Below, in pieces: positions 1 to 9,315 of a stretch of 64,000 nucleotides of DNA (position 1 is its first letter; every line of letters starts with the position of its first letter). The position numbers and the translations under genes are program-made. Source of the stretch: Paenibacillus solanacearum (GTDB lineage: Bacteria > Bacillota > Bacilli > Paenibacillales > NBRC-103111); contig NZ_CAJVAS010000007.1 of assembly GCF_910593845.1 (NCBI RefSeq), positions 62,001 through 126,000 on the forward strand. Reading direction: 5' to 3'. The notes beneath the pieces were generated by a model. The model worked only from the letters and a program-made list of their open reading frames with translations, did no database searches and was not told where the DNA came from.

Positions 1-769
1 AATGGTTGTCTAGCGTCCACATCACATTCGGCAGCCAGGAGATGCCTCCCTCCATCCCGATAAATTTGAAACCTGGAAACTTCTCGAATACGCCTTCGCA
101 GACAAGGCTGATCAAGTGCGAAATATAACTGACGCTTAAGCCCGCATGCCACTCCATATATCGCGTCGGATAACCGGCATTGGTCGGTTCGGGCGCAGTT
201 CCTCTTCCTTCGGCGGTCGGATGAATCGCAATGGGCAAGCCGTATTTTTCCGCCGTCTCATATAACGGATGAAAGATGCGTTGACCGTATAATGTCCGGG
301 ATGCGCTCGGCATGACAATCTGCACCATATCGGGGTGATCGCCCCACCGTTCGATTTCCTTGATCGCCGCCGGTATATCGCTGTTGTTGATCAAGATCGA
401 GCCTTTGAACCGGCTGTCTTGCTTAAGCCAGCAGGCTGCTGTCCATTCGTTATACGCGGAAGCGACGGCGTTGGCGTAATCCGGATTATAATATAAGGAA
501 ATGTTGATCGCATCCGATGTCAGTATCGCGTAGTCGATACCGTTCTCGTCCAGCAGTTGCTTCCTCATAAGCTCGACATCGCTGCCGTGCACTCCGCTCT
601 CAGGTTTCGCATCTTTGCGGAAGCCCCCGATTGCTGAATAGTAATGTGGGGGAAGCACACCCATCATCTTCCATTCGCTATGCCATGTTTTCGGCAAAAA
701 CGGGAGCAGTACATCCCGGGTTGCAGGCGCTTGATGAACGTCTATGTCTACAATAACGTTTTTCTCCAT
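1..769 (-). CDS. Amidohydrolase-family metal-dependent hydrolase (3' part missing)
   Basis: Start codon ATG at 769; the frame stays open to the left edge, so about 256 N-terminal residues are visible. The protein begins with a beta strand ending in DIDVHQ, the place of the first metal ligands in amidohydrolase_2 (COG2159) TIM barrels, although the usual second His is replaced. Further on are IHPTAEG and FIGMEGGISWLP, which match the later metal-binding and substrate strands of that family. These enzymes act in the cytoplasm as hydrolases or decarboxylases on cyclic or aromatic acids; the substrate here cannot be told. The gene lies 37 bases behind the solute-binding lipoprotein gene and is probably co-transcribed with it, so it may act on an imported compound. 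Family call fairly sure, function open. Confidence 0.75.
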   Translation of the reverse strand, partial: MEKNVIVDIDVHQAPATRDVLLPFLPKTWHSEWKMMGVLPPHYYSAIGGFRKDAKPESGVHGSDVELMRKQLLDENGIDYAILTSDAINISLYYNPDYANAVASAYNEWTAACWLKQDSRFKGSILINNSDIPAAIKEIERWGDHPDMVQIVMPSASRTLYGQRIFHPLYETAEKYGLPIAIHPTAEGRGTAPEPTNAGYPTRYMEWHAGLSVSYISHLISLVCEGVFEKFPGFKFIGMEGGISWLPNVMWTLDNH

Positions 770-806
770 GTTGGCTCCTCCTATGTAATTCTAAGCGGTT
801 TCCCGA

Positions 807-2132
807 TTATTTTTTGCTTAATTCATCGATTTTTTTGTTGCCGAGCTCATCCGACTCCCGAAGATAGCTGTTTAGATCGGTCTTTTCCAGCACCACGTCG
901 GATACCCTGCGGGTCAAAATGTTGGACACCTCCTGCGAATAAGCCGATACATACGGGATCGGCGCAGGCTTGTTGTAGTAGATCGCCTTCACGTTCTTTC
1001 CCTTCGCTCCCGGATCGGTCAAATCTTGCCCGATGGCACTACGCACGCTCTCGTTTTTTAGCACCGTCAACTGCCCGAGCTTTGAAGCGTACAGCTGGAA
1101 TTCGTCCGACACCAAATATTCGATGACCTGCATGGCGGCTTCCTTGTTGGCGCTTGTCGAGGTGACCCCCCAGTATGTCGGATACGTCTGCACGCCTATG
1201 CCCGGTTTGTCTTTAAACGTCGGCATACTGACAATATCCCAGTTCATCCGATTAATATCCGCATTGTCAAAACCAAGCAAATAGGCGAACATGGCCACCT
1301 GCTGATCTTTGATATACGAAGTTGTGCCCGGCGTTGCATTGGCGGGATTGGCTTTGTACCAATCCTTGTAAGCGGTACTCTGGGCCGGATCGACGAAAAT
1401 CGTCTGGAAAAACTTTTTCCACCCGTCATTATTCATTGCTGAGCGCCCCGTAGCCTGATCGATTGCCGACAGTGACAACTGGTTCGTTCTCACCATATGG
1501 GTCACCGACGACGCAAATCCGAGATACGGAACGCCTCCCTCCACTCGTGTCATCTTGCTCGCCAGCGGGATGACTTCGTCCCAAGTCATGCCGTCTTTTG
1601 GGTAGGCAACGCCGAATTTATTGAATATATCTTTGTTGTAATATAACACGAGCGTGCTGTCGTTGACCGGTAGTCCGTACATACCGCCCCCGGACATTTT
1701 TTTCATCGCATCGACCATCGTCGGCTCGAACCGGTTCAGGTCGATTTTTCTTTTAGCGATCAAATCGCTCATGTCAAACTGCAAATTATACTTCATGATC
1801 GTGTCTGGATACAGGCCGATCGAATCCCATACGAGATCGACCTTCTGACCGGAGGCGATCAGCGTATCCATCGACACGTCCTTCGTCTTCGGAATGTAGT
1901 TGATCGTCCAGTTCGGAAACTTCTCGCGGAACTTCTTGCCGTACCTTTCGTCGAAACGGTCTTTCGGATACGTGCTCGACGAATAAATATCGAGCCGAAT
2001 GTTTTGGTCGCGCAAATCTGCGGTACCGGCCTTCGTCTCCGTTCCGTTTTCCTGCTTGCTGCACCCCCCGGCCAACGTGAGCGCAACAGCCGTCAATATG
2101 AACAGGCTTGCCTTTCCAGATAACTTTTTCAT
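807..2132 (-). CDS. Sugar ABC transporter solute-binding lipoprotein
   Basis: 441 residues. The N-terminus is a lipoprotein signal (hydrophobic stretch ending in LAGGC, Cys about residue 24), so the mature protein is anchored outside the membrane. The remainder follows the family 1 extracellular solute-binding (MalE/CUT1) pattern, for example YGLPVNDSTLVLYYNKDIF and the later SDEFQLYASKLGQ. It should capture an oligosaccharide or related solute and hand it to permeases that are not in this window. A good AAGGAG site lies 7 bases before the ATG. The gene is divergent from an AraC regulator and shares a 229-base intergenic region holding a cre-like palindrome, suggesting carbon control plus local induction. 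The amidohydrolase follows. Confidence 0.9.
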   Translation of the reverse strand: MKKLSGKASLFILTAVALTLAGGCSKQENGTETKAGTADLRDQNIRLDIYSSSTYPKDRFDERYGKKFREKFPNWTINYIPKTKDVSMDTLIASGQKVDLVWDSIGLYPDTIMKYNLQFDMSDLIAKRKIDLNRFEPTMVDAMKKMSGGGMYGLPVNDSTLVLYYNKDIFNKFGVAYPKDGMTWDEVIPLASKMTRVEGGVPYLGFASSVTHMVRTNQLSLSAIDQATGRSAMNNDGWKKFFQTIFVDPAQSTAYKDWYKANPANATPGTTSYIKDQQVAMFAYLLGFDNADINRMNWDIVSMPTFKDKPGIGVQTYPTYWGVTSTSANKEAAMQVIEYLVSDEFQLYASKLGQLTVLKNESVRSAIGQDLTDPGAKGKNVKAIYYNKPAPIPYVSAYSQEVSNILTRRVSDVVLEKTDLNSYLRESDELGNKKIDELSKK

Positions 2133-2276
2133 GTGTCATCTCCTTTTTCGTCATCATGGCGTTTTAGCCATCGGGTTGCCCCCCGGTCTTCCCACTCAGG
2201 CCAAGTCTGGCCCTTCACTTAATCCATCGCCGGAATCCCCCCTCATCACTGAGCTATCCTCAACGGCTTCCACCTC

Positions 2277-2302
2277 ATTATAAGGAAACGAAAGCGCTTT
2301 AA
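2277..2302. promoter_or_regulatory. cre-like palindrome between divergent SBP and araC genes
   Basis: The palindrome AAAGCGCTTT (2291-2300), in the wider context CGAAAGCGCTTTAA, matches the CcpA catabolite-response consensus with about two mismatches. It sits just upstream of a leftward -10-like TATAAT (2277-2282 on the complementary strand) for the solute-binding protein gene. Binding by CcpA would be expected to repress that promoter when preferred sugars are present. Based on consensus match only. Confidence 0.5.
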
Positions 2303-2361
2303 TATAGGTTGATCTAGCCATCCATATAGGTGTAAAATCATACTCAAATGGAGGTGACCCT

Positions 2362-3264
2362 TTGTCGATGCAGCCACATGTTCATATGCTGAAGCGCGAA
2401 AAAATCATTCAACCCGGTCAGCTTCTCTTCATGAGCCGCGTGAAGGAAACGTTTTTTTTCCCAATACATGCCCACGACTTTATTGAAATCACCTATTGCG
2501 CGGAAGGTTCCGGGTTTCATTACATCAATGAAGAGATTATTCCGGTCAAGCGAGGCGACCTGTTCGTGCTACCGATAGGCAACCGGCATATTTTCCGTCC
2601 GGCTTCGGCCAGCAAGGACGCTACGCTGATTGTGTACAATTGCGTGTTTCCCCATGAACTGCTATTCGACCTTGGGCCGTTGCTTGCGCTCGACCCGGCC
2701 TTTAGCCGGACGCTTCACTCCGGCAGCAGTCAAGTACCCGTCTGGAGCCATTATTACGACAAGAACGGGGAAATATACAAGATGCTGGAACGGATGTACA
2801 TTGAGTACAACGTCAGGAATATCGGCTATTTAACCATGCTGCGCGGCTTGTTCGTACAATTGATGAGCACCCTTCAACGCTGTCTGTTCTCCACGCTGCT
2901 GCCGGAGGAGGAGAAAAACCACGAGCTAGTCGCCCTTGACGAAATCTTGAATTACATCAAACAAAACTGCAGCCAATCCTTATCTCTCTCCGACTTGTCT
3001 ACGCGCAGCGGCTTGAGCATAAGCCAATTTCAGCGCATGTTCAAAAAAGGAGTGGGTCGCACTTTTGTTCAATATTTGCAAAACTGTCGGATCGAGAGCT
3101 GCTGCCAAATGCTGCAAACGAGCGACTATACGATCGAATATATCGCCTACGCCTGCGGCTATCAGGACATGAAGTTTTTCCACAAGCTGTTCAAAGATCA
3201 TACCGGCGTCACGCCGAAGCAGTACCGTAACGGGCAATCCAATCAGCTCGCCGGTACTCCGTAA
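2362..3264 (+). CDS. AraC-family transcriptional regulator with cupin sensor domain
   Basis: 300 residues. TTG start chosen because GGAGGTG (2350-2356) lies 5 bases before it; the in-frame ATG at 2368 is the alternative. The N-terminal half is a cupin sugar-sensing domain (HAHDFIEITY, GDLFVLPIGNRHIFRP). The C-terminal 100 residues hold two helix-turn-helix motifs (LSLSDLSTRSGLSISQFQRM and YIAYACGYQDMKFFHKLFK) followed by the usual GVTPKQYR ending. It should bind DNA and activate the divergent solute-binding protein/amidohydrolase genes when its ligand is present. A possible promoter is TTGATC (2309) and TAAAAT (2333), spacing 18. It is a clear paralogue of the regulator at 37.7 kb, sharing the FRPA and LIVYNC segments. 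Confidence 0.9.
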   Translation: MSMQPHVHMLKREKIIQPGQLLFMSRVKETFFFPIHAHDFIEITYCAEGSGFHYINEEIIPVKRGDLFVLPIGNRHIFRPASASKDATLIVYNCVFPHELLFDLGPLLALDPAFSRTLHSGSSQVPVWSHYYDKNGEIYKMLERMYIEYNVRNIGYLTMLRGLFVQLMSTLQRCLFSTLLPEEEKNHELVALDEILNYIKQNCSQSLSLSDLSTRSGLSISQFQRMFKKGVGRTFVQYLQNCRIESCCQMLQTSDYTIEYIAYACGYQDMKFFHKLFKDHTGVTPKQYRNGQSNQLAGTP

Positions 3265-3385
3265 TGTTGTTGGACGGGACAATGGTTCGGCCGTCCCAGT
3301 CCTGTCTAGCCCAACCCCATTCTCGGCGCCGCCCGACCAGCAAATGCGGCATTCGTATCGTCATGCTCCGGAGCCGGCTAATCGC

Positions 3386-4570
3386 TCATCGCTTCCTTGA
3401 AAAAGACGGCAGTTCCTCTCTCGTAATGACTAGATCGTGATGGTAAAATCTTCTCAAATCATCATCCGTGTTATTATCCTTCAGATATGTGGTGTGCCAG
3501 GTGAGAAACCAGCTCCATAAAAATCCCTTGTCCAGCAGCTTCTGCGGATCAGGTATGACCCCATTCTCGGTCAGCGCCACCGGCCTTCCTCCGCCAAGCT
3601 TTACCAAACCGTCGTACTTGGCTTTGGAATAAATATCGTTCGGTGTGTCGTTCTTGTAATACAAATCCGTACCGACGATATCTACATACGCATCGCCCGG
3701 ATACCACGCATCGTTCAGCTTAAGGGAGGCACTGTAGATCCAGATCAGGTTGTTCAGACCTTTTTCTTTACTCAAGTAGTTATGAATATATATCCAGAGC
3801 TGCTTGTATTGTTCGGGAGTTCCTTTTCCCCACCAAAACCATTGGCCGTCGGCTTCATGCAACGGACGCCACAGCACAGGCACCCTCGCTGATTGTAACT
3901 TGCCGAGCGCCTCGGCGATAACCTCGAGATCCTGCATTATTGCTTTATATTCCGCCGTACCCGGAGACAGAGCCTTTTCCAAGTTAAACGGCGCCTTCGT
4001 GTTCTCATAGGAGGCTTGCGCCAGCAAAGGATTAGACCAGTGCCACTGGAGACTGACAATACCGTTTTGATCCCAGTATGCTTTGGCGTCCTTGATGACA
4101 TTGTTCAGCTTCCGGAAGTAAGCTGTGCTGTGTCTGGCATCATACATCCCTACATCCAGCCCGAGAATGGCGGGAGATTTCCCCGTAACCTTTTCTACAT
4201 AAGCCAATGTGGTCTGACCGTTAGAGGCACCTCTTTCGTCGCTTTGGCCGGACAAAATTTTTTTACCGCTCATGGACTGAACATAGTCCAATACCGCTAG
4301 GGCTTCCTCTGACCGTTTATTAGCCTCCCCGGTTTTTCCGGTAGAAGCCTCTGCGTCAATTCCTTCCGGGTTTCTCGAGGCGTGCCGCGCTGCAGCTGCT
4401 CCCCATGCGTTGCCGATCGTTTCCACGAGCTGTATCATCCTTCCTTTAATCATTACATGAGCAGGCGTCTTTGCATTTTGCAAAAGCAAAAAAACAATAA
4501 CTACAATGGTGAGGCAAACCACAGTACATATCCACAATACTAACCGCTTGGACAACTTGCTTCCGGTCAT
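3386..4570 (-). CDS. Glycoside hydrolase family 26 (beta-mannanase-like), membrane-anchored
   Basis: 394 residues. Residues 9-31 form one hydrophobic segment that is not followed by an obvious cleavage site, so the enzyme is probably anchored with its catalytic domain outside. From about residue 87 the TIM barrel shows GH26 hallmarks: KILSGQSDERG, LQWHWSNP, then WRPLHEADGQWFWWG with the predicted acid/base Glu239, and VALTENG with the predicted nucleophile Glu335. GH26 enzymes mostly cleave beta-1,4-mannan, and some cleave mixed-linked glucans; the exact substrate is not readable. The ATG overlaps the stop of the preceding GH78-like gene by 4 bases (ATGA), so the two are translationally coupled. 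It converges on the araC gene; the 121 bases between hold a 6-bp hairpin without a T-run. Confidence 0.88.
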   Translation of the reverse strand: MTGSKLSKRLVLWICTVVCLTIVVIVFLLLQNAKTPAHVMIKGRMIQLVETIGNAWGAAAARHASRNPEGIDAEASTGKTGEANKRSEEALAVLDYVQSMSGKKILSGQSDERGASNGQTTLAYVEKVTGKSPAILGLDVGMYDARHSTAYFRKLNNVIKDAKAYWDQNGIVSLQWHWSNPLLAQASYENTKAPFNLEKALSPGTAEYKAIMQDLEVIAEALGKLQSARVPVLWRPLHEADGQWFWWGKGTPEQYKQLWIYIHNYLSKEKGLNNLIWIYSASLKLNDAWYPGDAYVDIVGTDLYYKNDTPNDIYSKAKYDGLVKLGGGRPVALTENGVIPDPQKLLDKGFLWSWFLTWHTTYLKDNNTDDDLRRFYHHDLVITREELPSFSRKR

Positions 4571-6972
4571 GGTTTAGGCTGCTCCTTCCAGGGGCATTCG
4601 GTGTTGACCTTCCTCGAGGATGCGAACCTTGCTTCCGACCGGTCCGGCAGCCTGACGATGAGCGGAACCTCTGACGGCCCGTCGACCTGAATGCGAAATA
4701 GCCCATCGTCGATATGCCAGCTAACAGTCACTTCTCCTTTGACCGTAGGGACTTTGCCGCTTGCCGAGCGGAGCGGACCGCATCGCGGCTCGACAAGGAT
4801 CGTCTCGTATCCGGGCAGCGCCGGCTTGACCCCCAATATTTCGGCCGGAAATTCGTAAAGTGGAACGGCTCCCCAAGCATGGCAATCGCTTCGTTGGCTT
4901 ACCGGATCTTCCATCCACGTCGTGAGGCCGAGCGCCAGCATTTGCTTCCACGTATCCCAAAGAGGGTAAGCGCTATCATATCGCTCGAGACGAGACATGG
5001 CGCGAAACAGGAAGAAGCTCATGGCGTATGACGCCTGGATCAGGGTCTTATCCTCAAGACACCGCTGCAGCAATTCCGCACCTTGTCCTGGCGCTTCGGC
5101 CATAATGGCCCACAACTGCGCATGCTGACTGAACTGCTCCGTGTCCGGAGCATCCCGGTACAACTGCCGCTGCTCCGACCAGCAGTGGCGCTTAACCGCT
5201 TCCAGGACGGAATCGGCACGGCATCGAAATTCATACGACGCGTCGCTTCTGCCCGTTGCTTCGAACAAATCAGCCGCCTGCTTCAAGGCGGCGCCATACA
5301 TCAGATTGTATACGGTTAGCGGAACGGGCTTCCCGCCTGCCGGGACGCCATGCTGCGCACGCCACTCCTGGGTCCAGTCTACGAACGACCAATATCCCTC
5401 GGGAGAAGGACCGACGAGGCCGTCCTTGTCTCTTCTCCGCTCGAACCAATCCAATACGGCTTCCACGGTCGGCCTAAATCGTTTGACAAATTCCAAGTCG
5501 GCGAAAAAACGGAAATGATCGTGCAGCATATAAATCCAGTACAAGGAAAATCCCGGGATAATCTGGGTCCGGTTGGCAGGATAACGGCTTCTCAGCATGC
5601 CCGTGGGCAGCAGGGAACTGTGAAAATCAAAAATAGCCTTGCGTGCCAGACGGTCATCGGCGCTAACATAATACGTGTACAGACACTGCAGCATCGTATC
5701 CATTGTATATTGAAGCTGCTCATAGTACGGGCAGTCCTCGTACGTTTCGTGCATACAATGACGCAGCGTATGAAGGCTTACCTCCCATAGGGGGGTGAGC
5801 GAAGCGTCCGAGCATTCAAATGCCGCGGCGACGCGCAGCGGATACGCGGTTTCAACATAATGAAACGAGTGGAGCCACAACGGCTGTTCTCCCGTATGGA
5901 TTTCCAGTCGGACGAATCGAAACGTCTTCCACCAGAATGGTTCGTACCGTTCCTTCTCCTCCCCGCCTGGTAGAAATCGTCCGGAAACGACGTACTCGTC
6001 CGTATCACCGAGCAGCCGCTTCCCTCCCGATGGATCGTCGCGTCTCTCTTTCATTCTGCGGCCGTTCTGTGGCGGCAGCTCGTAGCATTCCGACGGTTGA
6101 ATGCGTATGACGCTTCCTCGACCTCCGGTTAGCGCGAGCTTGATATACCCTGTGGTCAGCAGGCCTGCGTCAAGCTCAATCATATACCGGCTGCCCGGTG
6201 GAATTTGCAAAGCCGCTGGACTTCGGCTGCAAAATAAAAACGCACTCTCCGCAGCGGAAATGCCCGGAACCGCTTCTTCACGGACTACTTTATAGAACGT
6301 TCGTTCCCTTGATTCTAGCATGGGTATGGGCCGCTTGGTCAATTGCCAAGGGGTCAGCAGGCCGAAGCTGTTGATAGGCTCCATAACAAGCTCAGCATCA
6401 TGCCAGTCTCGATCGTCATAGCCTACCTGGTTCCAACCGTGAGGAAACAGCGTCCCATCGACCTTCTCCACACCTGCCAGCCATTTGGACGACATCCATG
6501 TTTCATGTACGAAACGTACGGAGACTTCCTTCTTCACCCGCCAACGTTGATCGCTGTGCAGCAGTGCAAGCACTTCGCCGTCCATTGCAGTCAACATGCC
6601 TTCTAAATAAAAAGCGCCTAACGGCGAGCGCCAAATCGATTCCGCGGCGATATTTGCCCCGATGACAGGGTAATGCACGACCTGCACGGCCAAGACGTTC
6701 GTGCCAGAACGCAAACTTTCAGTTAGGTCATACGTCTCGTAATAAAATGTATTGCCATCCCCCTTGCACGGCCCGTTACCAACCAGCTTTCCATTGAAGT
6801 ACAGCTTATATCGGCTATCAGCCGACACATCGAACACCAGTCGACATTTCGTCCGTTCCGGAACGTGAAAGCTTCTGCGAAAAAGCACTGTCTCGCACTC
6901 ATGTAAAGCGGCCTGCCTTCCTGCACCGTCCGTCCAGATCCACTTGCCGTCCCATCTTCTCGATTCCTCCAA
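4567..6972 (-). CDS. Alpha-L-rhamnosidase-like glycosidase (GH78-like)
   Basis: 801 residues, no signal peptide, probably cytoplasmic. TTG start selected because AAAGGAGGATTTGTA precedes it directly. The N-terminal beta-sandwich (YKLYFNGKLVGNGPCKGD) is the carbohydrate-binding-like domain typical of bacterial rhamnosidases. The (alpha/alpha)6 barrel carries YEDCPYYEQLQYTMDT, which occupies the catalytic loop of GH78, although it belongs to the divergent EDCPYYEQ subgroup rather than the classic CPQRDERLGW form seen in the gene at 34.8 kb. A C-terminal beta domain follows. Likely role: removing terminal rhamnose or a related sugar from imported plant or microbial oligosaccharides. Coupled by a 4-base overlap to the GH26 gene. 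Confidence 0.8.
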   Translation of the reverse strand: MEESRRWDGKWIWTDGAGRQAALHECETVLFRRSFHVPERTKCRLVFDVSADSRYKLYFNGKLVGNGPCKGDGNTFYYETYDLTESLRSGTNVLAVQVVHYPVIGANIAAESIWRSPLGAFYLEGMLTAMDGEVLALLHSDQRWRVKKEVSVRFVHETWMSSKWLAGVEKVDGTLFPHGWNQVGYDDRDWHDAELVMEPINSFGLLTPWQLTKRPIPMLESRERTFYKVVREEAVPGISAAESAFLFCSRSPAALQIPPGSRYMIELDAGLLTTGYIKLALTGGRGSVIRIQPSECYELPPQNGRRMKERRDDPSGGKRLLGDTDEYVVSGRFLPGGEEKERYEPFWWKTFRFVRLEIHTGEQPLWLHSFHYVETAYPLRVAAAFECSDASLTPLWEVSLHTLRHCMHETYEDCPYYEQLQYTMDTMLQCLYTYYVSADDRLARKAIFDFHSSLLPTGMLRSRYPANRTQIIPGFSLYWIYMLHDHFRFFADLEFVKRFRPTVEAVLDWFERRRDKDGLVGPSPEGYWSFVDWTQEWRAQHGVPAGGKPVPLTVYNLMYGAALKQAADLFEATGRSDASYEFRCRADSVLEAVKRHCWSEQRQLYRDAPDTEQFSQHAQLWAIMAEAPGQGAELLQRCLEDKTLIQASYAMSFFLFRAMSRLERYDSAYPLWDTWKQMLALGLTTWMEDPVSQRSDCHAWGAVPLYEFPAEILGVKPALPGYETILVEPRCGPLRSASGKVPTVKGEVTVSWHIDDGLFRIQVDGPSEVPLIVRLPDRSEARFASSRKVNTECPWKEQPKP

Positions 6973-7135
6973 TACAAATCCTCCTTTTGCTATTTTCGTT
7001 CCCCATTATAGCCCGGAATGATCCATGCGATATTGTGGTATCTGCTCATCTTTATAGGGCGATCTGGGCATCGTTCCTTTCAATCACGGGACATAAACTG
7101 CTTGTCTGTAATAGGGCTCAGCACCCCGATGCAAC

Positions 7136-7168
7136 AAAAAAACCGCACCCTCGCAAAGGAGAGTGCGG
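7136..7168 (-). terminator. Intrinsic terminator of the FHA regulator-murA operon
   Basis: On the complementary strand, a near-perfect 10-bp stem (CCGCACTCTC / GAGGGTGCGG, one G-T pair) with a 6-base loop is followed by seven T. It lies 18 bases after the murA-like stop codon. Confidence 0.85.
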
Positions 7169-7185
7169 CAAAACGCCATTTGCTA

Positions 7186-8487
7186 TTAAAATCCATTCAT
7201 TCCGATCGCCGGACGGCCGTTCGGTTCCGTTTCTTGCTTCATCATCGAAAGGTTCGCCCCAAGCGAACGGAAGCTTTCGATCACATCGTCAAAGCCGCGT
7301 TCCAAATGCTCCACCCCAGTGATGCGGGTGACGCCTTCGGCCGCGAGGCCGGCAAGCAGCAGGCAAAACCCGGCGCGCACATCCGTCGCATGCACCCATT
7401 CGCCGACAAGCGGACGTCCGCCGCGAATGAAGGCTGTCTCCTTGCGCACTTCCACGTCCGCCCCCATCCTGCGCAGCTGCGGCACATGGTTGAACCGGTT
7501 CGGAAACACGCGATCGGTCACTATGCTCTTGCCCTTGGCTTGCGTCAGCAGAGCTGTCATCGGCTGCTGCAGATCGGTCGCGAAGCCGGGATACATCGCT
7601 GTGCGAATACGCGTCGCTTTGATGGCACCAAGTCCGTAAGCGGTAATGCTGCTCTCGCCGGCTTCGATCCCGAGTCCAACTTCTTTCAGCTTGGCAAGGC
7701 AGGAGCCGAGATGCTCGGGAATGACGTCCTGCACCGTCACCTGGCCGCCGTTCATGCCGGCCGCCATCAGGAACGTTCCGGCGATCAGCCGGTCCGGAAT
7801 GACCGCGTGATCTCCGCCGTTCAAGTACGGCACGCCCTCGATGCGAATCCGGTCCGTTCCGGCGCCGTATATGCGGGCGCCAAGCCGGTTGAGCAGCGTC
7901 GCCGTGTCGACGACCTCCGGATCGACGGCCGCGTTATACAGGTTCGTCCGGCCTTTGGCCCGGCACGCCGCGAGCATGCTGTTGATCGTCGCACCCGACG
8001 TAATCGTATCGAAATAAATATCGGAGCCCCGCAGCTCCGCCGCTTCTACCACATAATAATCTTCGTGAAACTCCACCTTCGCGCCCATCGCCTGAAACGC
8101 CTTGACGTGCTGGTCGATCGGTCTGGAGGAGAAATCGTCTCCGCCCGGGAACCCGATCGTGACCCGGCCGAATTTGGCGAGCAGCGCTCCGGCAAAATAA
8201 TACGACGCCCGGTAAGCCGCCGCTTTCCCCGGATCGATAACGGCGCTATGTATCCACCGCGGATCGAGGACGATATTGCCGTTCTCCATTCGATGCAGCT
8301 CCAGGCCGATGTCTTGCGCGATTCGCGAGACCACCTTGACATCGTCAATGGCGGGGATGCCTTCCAGCGTTACCACGTCATCGGCAAGACAGGCTGCGGC
8401 AAGCAGAGCGAGCGAGGAGTTCTTCGAGCCGGGAATGCGAACGGAGCCATGAAGCGCTCCAGCCGTTTCCACTTGTATATATCGCAT
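7186..8487 (-). CDS. murA: UDP-N-acetylglucosamine 1-carboxyvinyltransferase homologue with Asp at the catalytic-Cys position
   Basis: 433 residues, the usual MurA length. MurA transfers enolpyruvate from PEP to UDP-GlcNAc, the first committed step of peptidoglycan synthesis, in the cytoplasm. Visible signatures: [15 protein letters not shown] (Lys22), the conserved Arg93, the [12 protein letters not shown] segment and [18 protein letters not shown]. The active-site loop normally reads PGGCAIGARPID; here it reads [12 protein letters not shown], so the residue equivalent to Cys115 is Asp117. Cys-to-Asp at this site is known from naturally fosfomycin-resistant MurA enzymes. The gene follows the FHA regulator by 27 bases and ends in its own terminator. 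Firmicutes usually carry two MurA paralogues; whether this is an extra, conditional copy cannot be told. The loop differs enough that a related reaction is possible. Confidence 0.85.
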   Translation of the reverse strand: MRYIQVETAGALHGSVRIPGSKNSSLALLAAACLADDVVTLEGIPAIDDVKVVSRIAQDIGLELHRMENGNIVLDPRWIHSAVIDPGKAAAYRASYYFAGALLAKFGRVTIGFPGGDDFSSRPIDQHVKAFQAMGAKVEFHEDYYVVEAAELRGSDIYFDTITSGATINSMLAACRAKGRTNLYNAAVDPEVVDTATLLNRLGARIYGAGTDRIRIEGVPYLNGGDHAVIPDRLIAGTFLMAAGMNGGQVTVQDVIPEHLGSCLAKLKEVGLGIEAGESSITAYGLGAIKATRIRTAMYPGFATDLQQPMTALLTQAKGKSIVTDRVFPNRFNHVPQLRRMGADVEVRKETAFIRGGRPLVGEWVHATDVRAGFCLLLAGLAAEGVTRITGVEHLERGFDDVIESFRSLGANLSMMKQETEPNGRPAIGMNGF

Positions 8488-8514
8488 GCAATCGTACCTA
8501 CTTTCGGAAGTTCG

Positions 8515-9207
8515 CTATTTGGAGTCCATCTCCAGCACATACCCGCTGCCTCGGACCGCGCTTATGACAAACGTGTCCTTACCATATTTTCTGCGAATTC
8601 GGTAAACTAGCGCATTCAGCTCGTCCATGCTCACATCCGGCATGCCGTCCGCTCCCATTGTGCGCTCCGGCCACACCGTGTGCTTGATTTCCTCGTTAGT
8701 CACAAGCCGGTTGGCGCGATCGTAGAGCAGTTGAATCAACAGGAATTCCTTCTCCGACATTGCGATCCGCTTGCCGTCCACCAGACATTCGCGCTTCTCC
8801 CAATGGATCTTGATCGGCTCTTCCGGAATCGTCAGCCGCTGCGTAATGCTCAGCGGCTCGAATTCCAGCGTCTGATCGGCGAAGATGTAGGAGAAATGCA
8901 GCACCGTCATCCCTTTGGCCATCTTGATGATATCGAACGATTGCAGCGGATAAGGCGTGTTCGGCAGCACCCGGACACCGTTGATTTCCGTGCCGTGCGT
9001 GCTCCCAAGGTCGTACAGCACCGCCTTCTCGTCTTCCTTGCGGATCACAATATGCTTCCGCGATACCCAAGCGTTCGTAAAAGCGAAGTCCGGCGAAAAG
9101 CGATTCGATGCACGGCCGACTACGGTTTCGTCCGCCGATAAATTCAGGCAAGTGCCCGGACGGAACGGTTCACCCCGGATTACATAAAGACAAGCGAATG
9201 TTTCCAG
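8515..9207 (-). CDS. FHA domain - winged-helix (OmpR/PhoB-type) regulator, probable CTG start
   Basis: About 230 residues. The N-terminal half is an FHA phosphothreonine-binding domain with its core motifs in order: VVGRASNRFS, VSRKH, then LGSTHGTEING. The C-terminal 100 residues match the OmpR/PhoB winged helix (MSEKEFLLIQLLYDRANRLV, then IRRKYG and GSGYVLEM). The first ATG, GTG or TTG in frame (GTG 9048) would cut through the FHA core, so the start must be upstream. The only candidate before the stop codon TAA is CTG at 9205-9207, placed 8 bases after GGAGG (9216-9220). FHA domains read Ser/Thr kinase marks, so this looks like a PrkC-type-kinase-responsive transcription factor; the domain order is the reverse of mycobacterial EmbR. 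It heads an operon with murA. Confidence 0.82.
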   Translation of the reverse strand: METFACLYVIRGEPFRPGTCLNLSADETVVGRASNRFSPDFAFTNAWVSRKHIVIRKEDEKAVLYDLGSTHGTEINGVRVLPNTPYPLQSFDIIKMAKGMTVLHFSYIFADQTLEFEPLSITQRLTIPEEPIKIHWEKRECLVDGKRIAMSEKEFLLIQLLYDRANRLVTNEEIKHTVWPERTMGADGMPDVSMDELNALVYRIRRKYGKDTFVISAVRGSGYVLEMDSK

Positions 9208-9279
9208 TTTCTTTCCCTCCGCAACCGGTTAGCAGCCCCTCAGAAGCTGTACTTTTTAGAAAATGAATCCAATACCTTC

Positions 9280-9309
9280 ATCATATCGCATTTTCAGTAT
9301 GCAGGTAAA
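9280..9309 (-). promoter_or_regulatory. Probable promoter of the FHA regulator-murA operon
   Basis: Leftward -35-like TTTACC (complement of 9304-9309) and -10-like TATGAT (complement of 9280-9285), spacing 18. It lies about 70 bases upstream of the CTG start and directly downstream of the direct repeats. Confidence 0.5.
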
Positions 9310-9315
9310 TAGCAT

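Noticed and set aside
7018..8610. 530-codon + strand frame over the murA-like gene
   Set aside because: Antisense shadow produced by GC-rich codon bias; no ribosome site and a His/Arg/Gln-rich, non-protein-like composition, whereas the opposite strand gives a complete MurA.
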